A stretch of 64,000 nucleotides of DNA from Trema orientale. Taxonomy: Eukaryota > Streptophyta > Magnoliopsida > Rosales > Cannabaceae. Shown here in pieces: positions 22,867 to 34,520 of this stretch. The DNA lies in the NCBI GenBank assembly GCA_002914845.1, contig JXTC01000003.1, forward strand, positions 714,176 through 778,175, in the 5' to 3' direction. The notes under the pieces were generated by a model. It was given only the letters and a program-made list of their open reading frames with translations, made no database searches and had not been told where the DNA came from. The position numbers and the translations under genes are program-made. Every line of letters starts with the position of its first letter. Position 1 is the stretch's first letter.

Positions 22867-25554
22867 TCATTGTTTGATACTGCATAACCAAAAGAAACCA
22901 CTTTATTTAGTGATCAATAACATCGCACTAAAACCTTTGCATCAACTTCAGTATCAAAAACCTACATACCTTTTTCTCTCCTTCTTTCTGGTTTTCATCC
23001 TTGACCGCTGATAGGTTCTCCACTTGTCATCGTCTCTTTTTGGCTGGTTTCTCAAATTCTTTATCCAACTTTCCGATGGAGGCCTCAACAGAACTGCGTC
23101 ATCATTAGCATGGATAACAGGGGTGTAGGGTAGCTTACCAAGTGTTTCCCATAAACGCTCATTCATAGTTGCAACAAAAAACTTCTCCGCATTTTTTACC
23201 CCAACATAATCAACAACGCATTTTGCGCCCGTTTTACTTGCTTTGTGACCACAGCTGATGGAAAAGTGAGCAAAAAGCGTATATTAAATTTAAATGTATC
23301 AAACACCACATGCGAGAAACAGGGTAGAAAATGCGTGGACGAATGTTCTAAAGAATGATTAAAATGGTTGTTTTCAGCAAATAAACACAAACCAATTTAC
23401 TTATGCACTTCCTAATACTGCCTATAAAGTGGTTCTGTTGTAATACAAAATCAAATCATATCAATAATAAATTTCAAGGGTGCGGATTCGCAAAGATAGT
23501 CAGAAACACATGCTAGAAAGAGTAGTGGAGTATGAATACGTGCTATGACTAATACCCAGCATATAAAGAAGAGTGGAGTGCAAATATGCATGCATGGACA
23601 AATGTTCTGTCAGAATGAAAACATGGACAAAAATTCTCAAGAACTTAATTAAAAATGTCGCTAACAACAAATTAATTCTTCCTAATACACAGATTATAAA
23701 GTGGTCTGTAAAACAACTCATTTCCGATGTACAAAATGAAAGCATATCGATATAAAATTTCAAGGATCTGGGATTTTCCCCAGAGTCAAACACCACATGC
23801 TAATGCTATGACAGTAATTGAATGACTAATATCCGACATATATATATATATAAGTCAAAGGTTAAAAGAAGAAAGGTATGAGTAAAAATATGCATGGACA
23901 AATTTTCCAAGAGACACATGCACTAATAGGCGACAATGAGTAATTAAAATTCTAGCTACTTGTTAATTAACAGCAAACAAATATGGATACCATAAAAGAA
24001 AACTAATTCTACTACTTATCCTATATATAACATAGCGGAAAAAATATCTATTTGTGCAATAACCAAAATAAGTTACTTGACAAGTCGGAGCTTTAGCGCC
24101 TCCTTAACAGCTCTGGAATAACCCATCTCTTTCATTTCTTGGACAACGCACATGCTTGTAAACAGATTGACAGGGCCATCAAGGAGTTTAGGTAATAGAA
24201 TACTAGCAGAATCGAATTTTCTGGCAATAAGGTGATATATAAAGCTCCCGCAACAGAAGATCTTGTAAGGGCTACTGAAGTTGCAGTCCTCAGTAAAAAA
24301 TCTCTGGGATCTAATATGTTCTTCAGTTCTTTCCACTTTCTAAATCCCCAAAATAAGAAAAAAAAAAAAACACGAATAAATAAATAGATAGATAGATAGA
24401 TATATATATATATATATTATTATTATTATTATTATTACCGAGTTGGAATCAAAAATCCAGAATCGCTAAATCAAAAACACATTTGTCACCTGTTTCTTTT
24501 GGTGGGTAAATATCGGCTTCAGCAAGAACTTTTTCTCACTAAACTCCCAAGCAGTGATAAAGCTTGTGGGCTCCTCTGTTTTCCGTTTGAACAAGCGATC
24601 CTGTATTTTGTCGTCGTTTTCTTTGTTTACCATCTCTTCAACGCCGGGATGAGTACGACCTTCCAATTCCCTGATGATGTCAGATGTGGAGCTGGTTGAA
24701 TACTTAAGAAAGAAAGGATGCTTTAACAAATTTTTGGCTGATGGTCTCCGTGAAGGATCGTTTTGGAGACACAGAGACACCATGTCTATGAATTCTTGAG
24801 AGAAATCGTGCACGCGGCTGCGAGTCTTCTTGTAGTTCCAGTACCCGAACCTCGTTTTAATGCTTTCGAGCAAAGAATAGGGAACCAGCCGAGCTTTACG
24901 AATGGGTGGCCTTCCATAACACATTTCCAAAGCCACCACGCCCACGGACCAAATGTCCGACGACTTAATATAGGTGTCCGACGACTTCTCGGACCGCGGG
25001 GCAGTCCAGTACGGGGTGCAGTCCATTGAGAGAGCCGAATCTGGAGCATACACGGATTCTGAACACCCATAGTCTGCAATCAAAATACGGTCCGAAGACA
25101 CTAGAATATTGCCGGTCTTAATCCCTCCATGAAACAAGTGTCGCTGATGAAGATACGACAAAGCTTCGAGTATTTCTCTCAAAATAACGGCCACGTTTTC
25201 TTCCGATAAGCCGGAATCATGGTCACACGCCATAATAGATTTTATAGAACCAGTTTCCAACAGAGGCATAACAACCCAAATATGGAGGTCCTTGGCGATA
25301 AACGTACAGTGGGAAGAAAGGATGTTCGGGTGGGACAACTCCGACGAAATGGAGTTGCTGCGAGAAAGGAGGACGGCCATGGCACTGTTCGAACCATGAT
25401 CAAACTTGATCGTTTTGATCGCTACCGTCTTCTTCTCGTAGCTGTACATAGCTCTGTAAACTTTTGCTTTGAGACCGGAACTGATTTCTGGGCCGAGATC
25501 GTAACGCCTCCAATCCGTTGGGTATTTAAACCGTAGTGCTCTTTCGTTCGCCAT
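22867..25554 (-). CDS. STE20-like pseudokinase fused to UTP23-like PIN domain
   Basis: Exons: 25554-24490, 24339-24077, 23254-22970, 22879-22867; 1626 nt, 541 aa. Residues 18-282 match plant SPAK/OSR1-like kinases such as BLUS1 (VAIKTI with K47, SHPNIL, LHIWVVMP, DIWSVG, RRPSAKNLLKHPFF), followed by AWEF at 335-338. Catalytic motifs are broken: the Gly loop has one Gly (SSGLKAKV), the helix-C Glu is lost, HRD is HGG (142-144), DFG is DYG (161-163), APE is APR. CAG|GTGACA then joins in phase 0 to residues 356 on, which match UTP23: FFTEDCNF, YKIFCCGSF, GPVNLFTSMC, EKFFVAT, RPPS. Zinc ligands C419, C444, H446, C455 are kept; residue 385 is Cys instead of Asp. There is no ATG between the parts, so the PIN part needs the kinase exon. 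The intron after N443 keeps the UTP23 position and phase; two other UTP23 introns are absent. Start MANERALRF follows the family N terminus; an upstream in-frame extension to 25908 is low complexity and probably 5'UTR. The last 4-codon exon is tentative: without it the frame stops at 22954. Confidence 0.75.
24375..24440. repeat. Compound microsatellite in intron 1 of the fusion gene
   Basis: Consecutive (AAAT)n, (GATA)n, (TA)n and (TTA)n tracts. They sit in the short 150-bp intron that joins the kinase and PIN parts, between the donor at 24489 and the T-rich tract before the acceptor (minus strand). Confidence 0.9.
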
Positions 25555-25639
25555 TGAAGATGAAAGAAATGGGTCTCTCTTTTTTGTTTCTCTTTTTTTT
25601 TTCTTTTTCTTTTTTGAACCTAAGGAAATGGGTTTCTTG

Positions 25640-25704
25640 GAGAGAGAACGGATGGATAGTTTTAGACTTGGCAAACAAGTTTTGGATGAGAACGAAGGCG
25701 GTGT

Positions 25705-25740
<36 letters not shown>

Positions 25741-25840
25741 GTGAAAGAAAGGAAACGGGTTTAGAGATGGATTCTTTAGCTTGGCAAACAAGTTTTTGGA
25801 TGAGAACAAAGGTGGTGTGAGTAGTAGCAGTAGAGAGAGG
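25640..25840 (-). repeat. Duplicated leader segment of the fusion gene
   Basis: TTGGCAAACAAGTTTTGGATGAGAAC at 25668 recurs at 25783 with small changes, giving two units of about 115 bp, each followed by GAG microsatellites ((GA)n at about 25711-25735). It lies 90-290 bp upstream of the chosen start codon, so it probably is leader or promoter sequence. Confidence 0.8.
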
Positions 25841-25907
25841 GGGGATATATTTCGAACGGAAGAAACAGATAAGTTGTTAGAGAGAGAAATGGGGCTGCTG
25901 TAATACA

Positions 25908-26005
25908 ATCAATGCGTTCGTACATGAAGAGAGTGGAGGCACCGAGGCCGTCCGCGTCCAGTGCGTTCGCGTTCGTACATGAAGAGAGTGGAGGCAACGA
26001 GGCCC
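25908..26005. repeat. ~54-bp tandem duplication upstream of the fusion gene
   Basis: GCGTTCGTACATGAAGAGAG with GTGGAGGCACCGAGGCC at about 25914-25950 is repeated at about 25968-26004 with one change (AACGAGGCC). It is more GC-rich than the surroundings. Confidence 0.85.
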
Positions 26006-26680
26006 TTAACAGTCTTGCAGAAATTGGCTCTTGTTTAGCGCGTGAATTTGATATTATATTATGTTGTAACTTATATGTAACATTTTGATAGAAACCATTT
26101 GATAGTTATTAATACTGCGGGGTTTTCAAATTTTTCACTGGAGCGTGGGTATACACGTACGTGCTTGACAGTATGAATTGGAATAACAGCTTTTTTGGAG
26201 AGAGAAATTATTAATACGTGGAGGAAACAGACTATATACAAGAGAGAGAGAGAGAGAGAGAGAGAGGGATCTCCCTAAACGGGTTCGACTATTAGTAAGC
26301 GCCTCTGATTTTGGCCCTCTGAATTACGTGCTTCTTTAAACCATTAGATGTAAATGACCATCCAAAATGAGTATATAGACCGCTTATCCAAAATGGGTGT
26401 ATATAAAAAGTTGGTACACTACGATACACGCTAAAAACTTAAAAGAACAACAAAATAATAAGAAAAAAAAAAAAAAAACGTGGATGCAATCCCACTTTGT
26501 GGCGAATGAGAAGTAGTGCAAAATGAATAAATTAGTACCAAACACCATGTTGTATTAATGTAGATGTTAAATCACGTGCTAATATTAGTGTGTGTCCCTG
26601 GTGCCCCGTAACAGTCCCAAGTGAATTAGAGTATCTTATTACTTAGACCAATGTTATCGAGTACGATGTACCGTGCTCAA
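26006..26680. other. Non-coding stretch
   Basis: Contains a (GA)n microsatellite at about 26240-26268 and, near 26600, CTGGTGCCCCGTAACA, which resembles one end of the MITE-like sequence at 54060-54345. No gene seen. Confidence 0.45.
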
Positions 26681-26686
26681 ATATCA

Positions 26687-26935
26687 GTCAATTTATTTCT
26701 GATTTATTATAATTATATTTCAAATAAAATTCATGAAAAATTAAGTTTATTAATTAAAATCACTTATAACAGACTAATACGTCATTGGACTCATGATATC
26801 ACATAACGTGTCAATTTATTTCTGATTAATTATAATTATATTTCAAATAAAGTTCATGAAAAGTTAAGTTTATTAATTAAAATCACTTATAACAGATTAA
26901 TACGTTGTTAGACTTCATGAGTGCTTTATAATATT
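26687..26935. repeat. 123-bp tandem duplication
   Basis: Two units starting GTCAATTTATTTCTGATT (26687) and GTCAATTTATTTCTGATT (26810), about 90% alike. Non-coding, AT-rich. Confidence 0.9.
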
Positions 26936-27158
26936 GATGCTTATTATTAATTTTTTTTTTAAGAGTACATATGTTGTTATTAGATTAGTAGGAGAAGAGG
27001 GTGGGATCAAACCTCACCCCTCTTATTTCTAATAAGAGAGCTGGCCATACGAGCTAGTAGCTCATGGGTCATTGCTCATTACCTATGCTAAAAAAAATTG
27101 GAAGAAGCTATTGTAGGCATTTTTGTAACCCTGAGATTTAGATTGGATGACCAGCATT

Positions 27159-27730
27159 TAGGGGTTGCAATATAAGTCATGGTTACGGGTATCCGTGGTT
27201 ATCCGATCCGAATGGGGAGGGGAAAAACCGCTCAAACGGGAAAAATGACCGGGGCGGAGAATAACCATACCGTTAATATGCGGGTATGGTGCAGGGACGG
27301 TATTTGTATAACCCGCACGGTACCCGCCCCGATATATATATTTACATAGAAAAATTATTATACATATAAATATCTATTTAATTTTACACTATCAATATTA
27401 TTATATCTTTGGTAAAATAATGATTTTGGAGAGTTATATGTACTTATATATTTAAATTTTAGAGTTTAAAAATTATTAGTATATTGTTGTGTTTAATATT
27501 TTGTTGATTATGAAAAGGATTTAGTATTTTCATCTTAATTTTTTAATATTTTAATATTATCAATGGGTAATGGGTAACCGCGGTTTTCCCCGTTATCCAT
27601 TGGTTAATACCCGCACTGTCCTCGCATCCAAAAAAATGATTAATGAGGCGGGTATGATATTGTGATTGGCTTTCGGAGATAGGGATGGTAATTAAAAAAT
27701 CGTCCCCGATCCGCCCTATTGCCATTCCTA
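27159..27730. mobile_element. hAT MITE, 572 bp, with 8-bp duplication
   Basis: Ends TAGGGGTTGCAAT and ATTGCCATTCCTA are inverted copies with two or three mismatches. CCAGCATT occurs immediately on both sides (27151-27158 and 27731-27738), an exact 8-bp hAT-type duplication. Subterminal zones carry repeated GGGTA/TACCC words such as CGGGTATGG and AACCCGCACGG around an AT-rich core. No coding capacity. Confidence 0.9.
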
Positions 27731-27738
27731 CCAGCATT

Positions 27739-29519
27739 ATATAGTACGTATGACTTACTTAGGCAACAAGTCTTTTTTGGCTTAACATGGTGCCAAAAGA
27801 AATCTTACCTAGAAAATCCAAATCTTATCACCCAATTCGAGGGATTCTGCTATACAACGCTCATTAAATAAATAGCTCTAGAGATACAACCATAGTTAAT
27901 GACTGATAATATCCGATACCCCACAAAAAGTAAGCCGTGAGTGCTTTTGTCCACGGTGAATCATGGCTTAAAAATAAAAAAAGTCAATCTTCTCTTTTCT
28001 CCCTCTTCTACTATTCTCTGACTCCTCCTAAGTCTGCTCTCCATCTCTCTTCTGCAACTTTCTCCATTTTTGTACTTCACGGTCGAGAAGAAGCTCTAAT
28101 TGGCTAGTTAGAAAATAGAGGTTGAAACAGATATGTGCTTCTTTCTCATTGTTTCAAAAAAATCAAGAGAAAAGGAAACGAAGAATTTCCTACCACACTC
28201 GGAAAATGACGGTTGTCCTTTTCTTCGTCACATGCCGCTTAACCCAAGATCTAATCGCCTCCACCATTGTCGATTCTCGATGGCATCTTATCACTTGCAA
28301 CTACCGCTTGATTTTTGTATCAAAGTCCAGTTTCTCCATAAAAATTTTGGTCCGAAACTAGTGTTCATGAAACTAAAGCTGCTTCTGTAAAAAACAGAAC
28401 CCATCCTCCCAATTTCACATTAAACCAAAAGGATAAATGTCAATTCAAGAACCACGATCACTAATGTGACAATGAATTACAAATTCAGAGCAATTCGAAT
28501 TTAGATAAGAATATATATATATATTCTTCCTAATCTAATAGGTATTTTTTTATTAATTATCTATAGTTATTATTTTGGCGAATACGTATTAACTAATTTT
28601 ATATTTTTTATATTAATATATAAAAGAATATTTTAATAAAGACTTTTGGTTTTTCTCAAAAAATGGGTACTTTGATCAAGTTGACCTACGACTATTCTAT
28701 TCTAATTCTTTTAAAGAATTCTCTTTCCAGTCAGCTAAGAATAAGTGTTTGGAATAACTTTTTAAGAAAATAATTTAGAATGATTTTCTTTTAGGAAAAA
28801 GTTTTGATAAAAAATAATAGTATTTAATAGTTCTATAAATACGTTTTTTTTTTTTTGAGAATATATTTATAAGTTAGTTTTGAATAAAAAAAATAAGGAA
28901 TAGTTTGTTTTAAGGAAAACAATTCTCTCGCAATGTTTTTGCTCAAGTGATCAAATTGCAATTCAACATGATCCTTTTTCCTATCATCTTCACCATAGAT
29001 TGAATCTTGTTTCTGTTTCAAACGAGTTTTGTCATTAAAATGTTGCTCAAGTATTTGTTCTATATGGAGTGTTTGGAGTCATGTTGCTCCTATTAATGTT
29101 TTTAGTGATCTTATTTCCTCCTCTATAAAGTCAATCTTACATTCTATACACTGCGCTAATTAAAGATACTAACACGTTGTTGCGGAGAAGACACCTAATC
29201 CAACATGTGTTCCTCTGAATTCATCTAAATCATAATACATAAAAAAACCAATAATAGAAGTTAAAGATTATTAAAGGCATTTATAGATAACAAAGCATAT
29301 TGATATATTTCGTCATAATGATTATATGTTGTGATTAAAAGATGCGATTAAAATTCTTTAATTAAAAAAAAAAGAACAATTACCTTGATTCAAAGGCAGG
29401 GCTTGAAATGAAAGATGTGCACGTATTAATATTCTCAGTGGGCCACATTTGGTGCACCGTATGGTATTATATTATATTGTATTATATTATTTTATTACTG
29501 TACTATGTTAGTTTTGCAT
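27739..29519. other. Non-coding stretch
   Basis: AT-rich with T runs. Short open frames near 28122-28390 have no recognisable domain. No gene or defined element found. Confidence 0.45.
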
Positions 29520-29802
29520 TGTATTAAGATATTGCAGTAAAAGTAAAATTTGAAAATTCCATTTTAAAGTTGATTTAGAAAAATATCATTTTTTTAAAAT
29601 TATTTAGAAAAATACACTCTAGACTTACCACTTTTTCAAAGTTATTTTTTAAAATATCACTTTCTAAATTAATTTTAGAAACATACCACTTTTAAGAAGG
29701 ATGATGTGATGTGAGAGAAAGGAAGGATAGTGAAAGGAATGAAAGAGAAATTAAGAAAAGAGAAAGTGATGTGAGAGAAATTAAGGATATAGAAAACAAT
29801 GA
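29520..29802. repeat. Fragment like the AG-rich repeat, cut by a gap
   Basis: GAGAGAAAGGAAGG, AAGAGAAAGTGATGTGAGAG and similar words resemble the tracts at 13690-13942 and 61330-61790. It runs straight into the N run at 29803, so its extent is unknown. Confidence 0.4.
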
Positions 29803-30210
29803 NNNNNNNNNNNNNNNNNNNNNNNNNNNNNNNNNNNNNNNNNNNNNNNNNNNNNNNNNNNNNNNNNNNNNNNNNNNNNNNNNNNNNNNNNNNNNNNNNN
29901 NNNNNNNNNNNNNNNNNNNNNNNNNNNNNNNNNNNNNNNNNNNNNNNNNNNNNNNNNNNNNNNNNNNNNNNNNNNNNNNNNNNNNNNNNNNNNNNNNNNN
30001 NNNNNNNNNNNNNNNNNNNNNNNNNNNNNNNNNNNNNNNNNNNNNNNNNNNNNNNNNNNNNNNNNNNNNNNNNNNNNNNNNNNNNNNNNNNNNNNNNNNN
30101 NNNNNNNNNNNNNNNNNNNNNNNNNNNNNNNNNNNNNNNNNNNNNNNNNNNNNNNNNNNNNNNNNNNNNNNNNNNNNNNNNNNNNNNNNNNNNNNNNNNN
30201 NNNNNNNNNN
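29803..30210. other. Assembly gap, 408 N
   Basis: Unresolved bases. Open frames spanning it are artefacts of reading through N. The left neighbour is a low-complexity AG repeat, a likely cause of the gap. Confidence 0.99.
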
Positions 30211-31068
30211 AAATTGTCCAACTCATAGGTCACAAACAGATTACCAATTTCTGTAAGTCATAAATATCTTTCTATATTTATATACATATCAATTAGATTT
30301 TTTTTTTTATAAACTTACTAATATTATTATAACCATCAGATCAAAATCCAATAGCTCAAATTAAAGTTCCATCAGATTGTTCTTGGAAATACCTAAGAAA
30401 AGAAGAAAAGATTGGGTTTTGAATTTAAAATGAATCATATCAGGTTGAATAAGTATTTAGTCATCACAACATGCAAATTTTGTTTTGTTTTGTTTTGTTC
30501 TTTTAGTTCTTCGTAGTTGACTTTTGGATGATTTTGAGATTTTTTTTTTTAATTTTATATTTGGATAATAGTTAATATAGTGACTTTGTTTTGTTTAGCA
30601 TTCGATTTGATTTTATGGATGATTTGCTTTTTTGTTAGGATAATTGTTAAACTTGTACTTTTTGTTGATAGGATCCTAACATGTTGACTTGGTTATTATG
30701 AAATATTTCCTATGCACAGATTTGAATTATGTCTCTCAATATTATGTTTAATAATGATTCTGATGATGATCAAAGTGAGGTACTCATACTTTTTGCTTTG
30801 AATGAGTACCATGTGTTGAGAAATTAAGTTTTCAATCTTACTCACTCTTATTTTGAAGATAACAAACATTTAATTTAGTACTAATGATTTAACTTGAGTG
30901 TGCAGTGAAATAGCTTTAAAAGTTCTAACTCAAGTTGATCAAGGAATCAAGCTTGAAGATGGATGCATATTGGACTCATTATAATCAAGTTTGAAGATGG
31001 ACAATCATGATGCAAGACCATGCTTAGATAGGGTATATTTNTTCACTTTTAACTATTGAAAAACTATT

Positions 31069-31300
31069 TAAGTTGAGGTGAGGTTGACACCAGAGTCATA
31101 AATAATCCATGCATAGGTAAGGTTGCCACCAGAGTTTAAACAACCCAATTTAAGTGAGGTCGCCACTGAAGTCTAAACAACTCGAGTGTAGGTGAAGTTG
31201 TCACTAAAGTCTAAACAACCCGTGAGTTGGTGAGATTGGTACCATTGCATAAACAACCCGTGTAGGTGAGATTGGCACCAGAGTCAAAACAATCCGAGAT
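31069..31300. repeat. ~40-bp minisatellite in the copia 5' LTR
   Basis: Units built on GGTGAGGTTGCCACC, GAGTCTAAACAACCCG, five to six in a row. They mirror the array at 16786-17030. A single N at 31041 just upstream replaces several hundred bases present in the other LTR. Confidence 0.85.
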
Positions 31301-31720
31301 TAGACGTAATAGAGTCGGAGTCAAGACTATTGTAAAGGCGTGGGTGAGCCTAAGATGAATTCACTCAGTTTGTACAAGGGTCGGTCAAGCCCATAATCTT
31401 GATCCGATAGTGGAAAGCTCGAAACAAGTTGCTGAGGGCCAAGGATGTAGACAAACTGTCGTGTTTATCAAATCTCGTCAAAATTGAGTTTGTATTTTCT
31501 CTATCCCTATACTCTTTACTTTAATGCAAACTATTTGATTATGTGTTTGATATTTATTGTGCTTAATTGACTTGGTATTATTATATATTTGGTATTATTA
31601 TTCATTTAGCTTCAAAGTTTCAAAATAATGGTTCATAGTTTTATATAGTTGAAAAGTTTCTTAAAAAGTTTTAAAACCCAATTCACCCCCCTCTTGGGTA
31701 GTCAATCTTGGGCTAATAAA

Positions 31721-31731
31721 TGGTATCAGAG
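31721..31731 (+). other. Copia primer-binding site
   Basis: TGGTATCAGAG, complementary to the 3' end of initiator methionine tRNA, just after the LTR end. This is the standard priming site of plant copia elements. Confidence 0.9.
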
Positions 31732-31999
31732 TTTGTTTCTCAAATTTTAAAGACTTAACCGTCTTGAGATGACACATCCAAACAATTTTCAAAATCTTTC
31801 AAATGAGGAGTTTTCAAATAGACTATCATTTTTTAATGGTATTGAATACAATATTTGAAAAATTAAAATGTTTAAATTTCTTAAATTTATGGGTGATGAT
31901 GTATTGAATATTATTGTTCAAAGTCCATATATTCCTAGAAAAATATTTGATAATAAACTTGTTGAAAAAGAATTGGATGAATATGATAATTTTGACTAA

Positions 32000-33345
32000 A
32001 TCATGTTTTCTAGGAATGGATATGCTTTAAATTGTTTGTTATGTAGTATAGATGTAAATAATTATAATAGTGTACAAGCCAACTGGGGCTAGCTCAGTTG
32101 GTCTAAGGCTTGAGAGATGTGTGTGTGAGTTTGGGGGGTCAGGAGTTCAAATCTTGGTAGAGTGTGTGTGTGTGTTATTTTCCTTTAAATTTGTAGTAAG
32201 TGGTGGTCATTAGTTAAGCCCCACTTTTAAAAAAAAAAAATTATAATAGTGTACAAATGGCTACTAGTGCACATGAAATGTGGAAAATGCTTGAAAGCTC
32301 GTATGAAAACACAAGACAAATTAAAGAAAGTAAAAGTATACTTGTGCATGACTCTGAGTTATTTGAAATGAAAAGTGATGAATCTATTGCTCAAATATTT
32401 ATTAGATTTACTAATATTACTAATAATCTTCATGCTCTTCGAAAAACTTATAGCAATACTAAAATTGTAACAAAGGTTCTAAAAACCTTAACAACAGCAT
32501 ATCAAAAAGAGGTGATTGTTATCCAAGAAGAGAAAGACGTCACAAATGTTCCTCTAGAAGAACTTGTCAAATTTCTTATTTCTCATGAGATCATGATGAT
32601 CAAGAAGAAAATCAAGATAGAGAAGAAGAAAAAGAAATGAAGACCACGTGTATTGATAATGACAACGATAAATTAAATGAAGAAATTCAAGAAGAAATTA
32701 CAGACATGTGATTTATGGCAATTGAGGATGAGGTAAAATCGCTTGACCCCAATAATGAGTTTCTTGATAATAGTAATTAGTAGTAATTTTGATAATGAAA
32801 ATGATGAAGAAGAGTTATCATACCATAAGCTACTTGATGATTTTAATAAATTGTATGATAACTACAAATTGCTTGTTTTGAAAAATAGTGTTCTCAAGAA
32901 GAAATTATCTCTTTTATTAAAAGAAATTGAGAAACTTTCAAAAGAAAAGGAAGTTATTTTGACTTGTGATATATGTGTATCTTTGAAATATGAAAATACT
33001 TCTTTAAATGAAAAAATTTAGATTTAACCAATATTGTCCATAATTTCACAAATGAAAAAAAGAATTTTGATTTAATGCTTGGCAGACAAAGATGTGTTTT
33101 TGACAAAAGAGGTATAGGATACAAACTTTTTACAAAACAAAAGTATCTCAAAAATTATTTTGTCAAAGCAAAATCTAATTGTAACTCAAAATATGCATGT
33201 ACTTATTGCAACCAAAATAGACATACAAACTTTTCATGCCCTATTAAGAAAAATGCATATTTTGGTGTCAAACAAGAATAGATAACAAAGAATTCAAAGA
33301 TCAACCCCCATAGACCCAAAGTTATGTGGATACCAAAAATCCATA
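32000..33345 (+). pseudogene. Copia gag remnant (UBN2 region and zinc knuckle)
   Basis: The frame upstream of the SINE (ALNCLLCSIDVNNYNSVQ) continues right after it at 32257 as MATSAHEMWKMLESSYENT, then ESKSILVHDSELFEM and LPLEEL-like motifs of the UBN2 gag domain, to a stop at 32638. Another frame at 33160-33280 gives CTYCNQNRHTNFSC, a CCHC zinc knuckle, and then MWIPK, typical of copia gag. Stops and frame changes separate the parts. Non-functional. Confidence 0.8.
32078..32239 (+). mobile_element. tRNA-derived SINE in the copia gag
   Basis: GGGGCTAGCTCAGTTGG gives an A box and GAGTTCAAATC a B box of the RNA polymerase III promoter, 40-50 bp apart, followed by TG repeats and a 3' A run. 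ATTATAATAGTGTACAA is exactly repeated on both sides (32061-32077 and 32240-32256), a 17-bp duplication typical of LINE-driven insertion. The copia gag frame resumes directly after the duplication. This is not a functional tRNA gene. Confidence 0.95.
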
Positions 33346-34520
33346 TTTGAATCTTTGTTATAGGAATAAGTAAGAAAGTGAGGGGCTCCAAGAACAAAAC
33401 TGATAACTTCACCAAACTCTCAACTTTCACAAAGAAAGAATGGTGGATTATTATTATTATTCTTTTTTGGAGTCAATGCAAAAAACAAGATCATTGGCAT
33501 AAGTAATATCGGTAATAACTGTTTGCCTATCTTTGAGAATGTCTTGCTAGAAATGTAATATGCTTAATTTTTGTCAACTATGTGATTAGAGTTATTGAGT
33601 TTTTCTTTTAGCCTTTCAAATGTTCAATTTGAAATTTTGAACAAGTGAAATTATAGTTTTTGATTAAAAAAAAACTTATTTTATCATTGTTAAAATATTT
33701 TCAAGTCAAAATAAATTTTGTTTTATTTTTAAAGAAAATGTTTATTAATTATAGTATAGAAAATTTGGATATACTAGTATGCGTACAATTTCAAAAGTTT
33801 ACTAAACAAATCTTGTTATAGTTTACTTAGTCTTTTTCGTTATTGGAAATGACAAGATATGTAAAGTATGTCACTTTGGAAATTAAGTTAATTATTTTTG
33901 AAAAATATTATACTTTTAAGTTAGTTGATAATTTTTCAAAAAAAATTGCATGATTTTTTTTATTGGTTTCAAAATGGCCTTGACTATGTCAAAAATAAAT
34001 ATTTTACTAAAACACTTTTAGGCCAAAGTCATCAACAATATTTATGATGTTTTAAATCGGGTGTTGATTAAACTTATTTTGAATAAAATATTATTATGAG
34101 TTTTGAAATGATGAAAAATCCAATATTGGTTATTTTAGAGTTTTTGGATGTAAATACTTTATTTTTTTAAACATCAAAAATAATTTGAAAATTTTGATTC
34201 AAAATCCAACCTTGGAATTTTTCTTGGTTACTCTATTACTAGTAATACATAAAGAGAGTTTTTCAATCAAAAAAAAAATAAAGTAGTATATGTATCCACG
34301 CATATGATGTTTGATGAAACTAATGACTCCTCTAAGAAGAAAAACATAGATAATATTGTTGTAGGTTTGGTATTAAACTTAGATGATTGAAGTTTATCGA
34401 CAAATAAAAGATGATAATTAAGTCCAACCTCAACATAAAGAAGATGAAGAGTCTTTGGAAGGATGGAATCTTCATCAACCAATCAAAATATATCTTCTTA
34501 AAAAGTTTGAGCTCAGTACT

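Larger units (their letters stand above)
30814..34520 (+). mobile_element. Copia retrotransposon, 5' LTR to RT border, truncated
   Basis: The LTR (30814 to about 31718) starts TGTTGAGAAATT; TGGTATCAGAG at 31721-31731 is the usual primer-binding site complementary to initiator Met-tRNA. The gag follows (32000-33300), then broken integrase-end motifs near 34120-34340 (YFRVFGCK, EFFLGYS, THMMFDETN). There is no reverse transcriptase, RNase H, polypurine tract or 3' LTR, and many stops. It lies inside a Harbinger transposase remnant and carries a SINE. It is the same family as the reversed fragment at 16386-18235. Confidence 0.85.

Noticed and set aside
29675-30263. Open frames across the N run
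   Set aside because: Artefacts of reading unresolved bases; same for 40336-41203.
32078-32239. tRNA gene
   Set aside because: A and B boxes are present, but there is no tRNA cloverleaf 3' half; A-tail and 17-bp duplication show a SINE.
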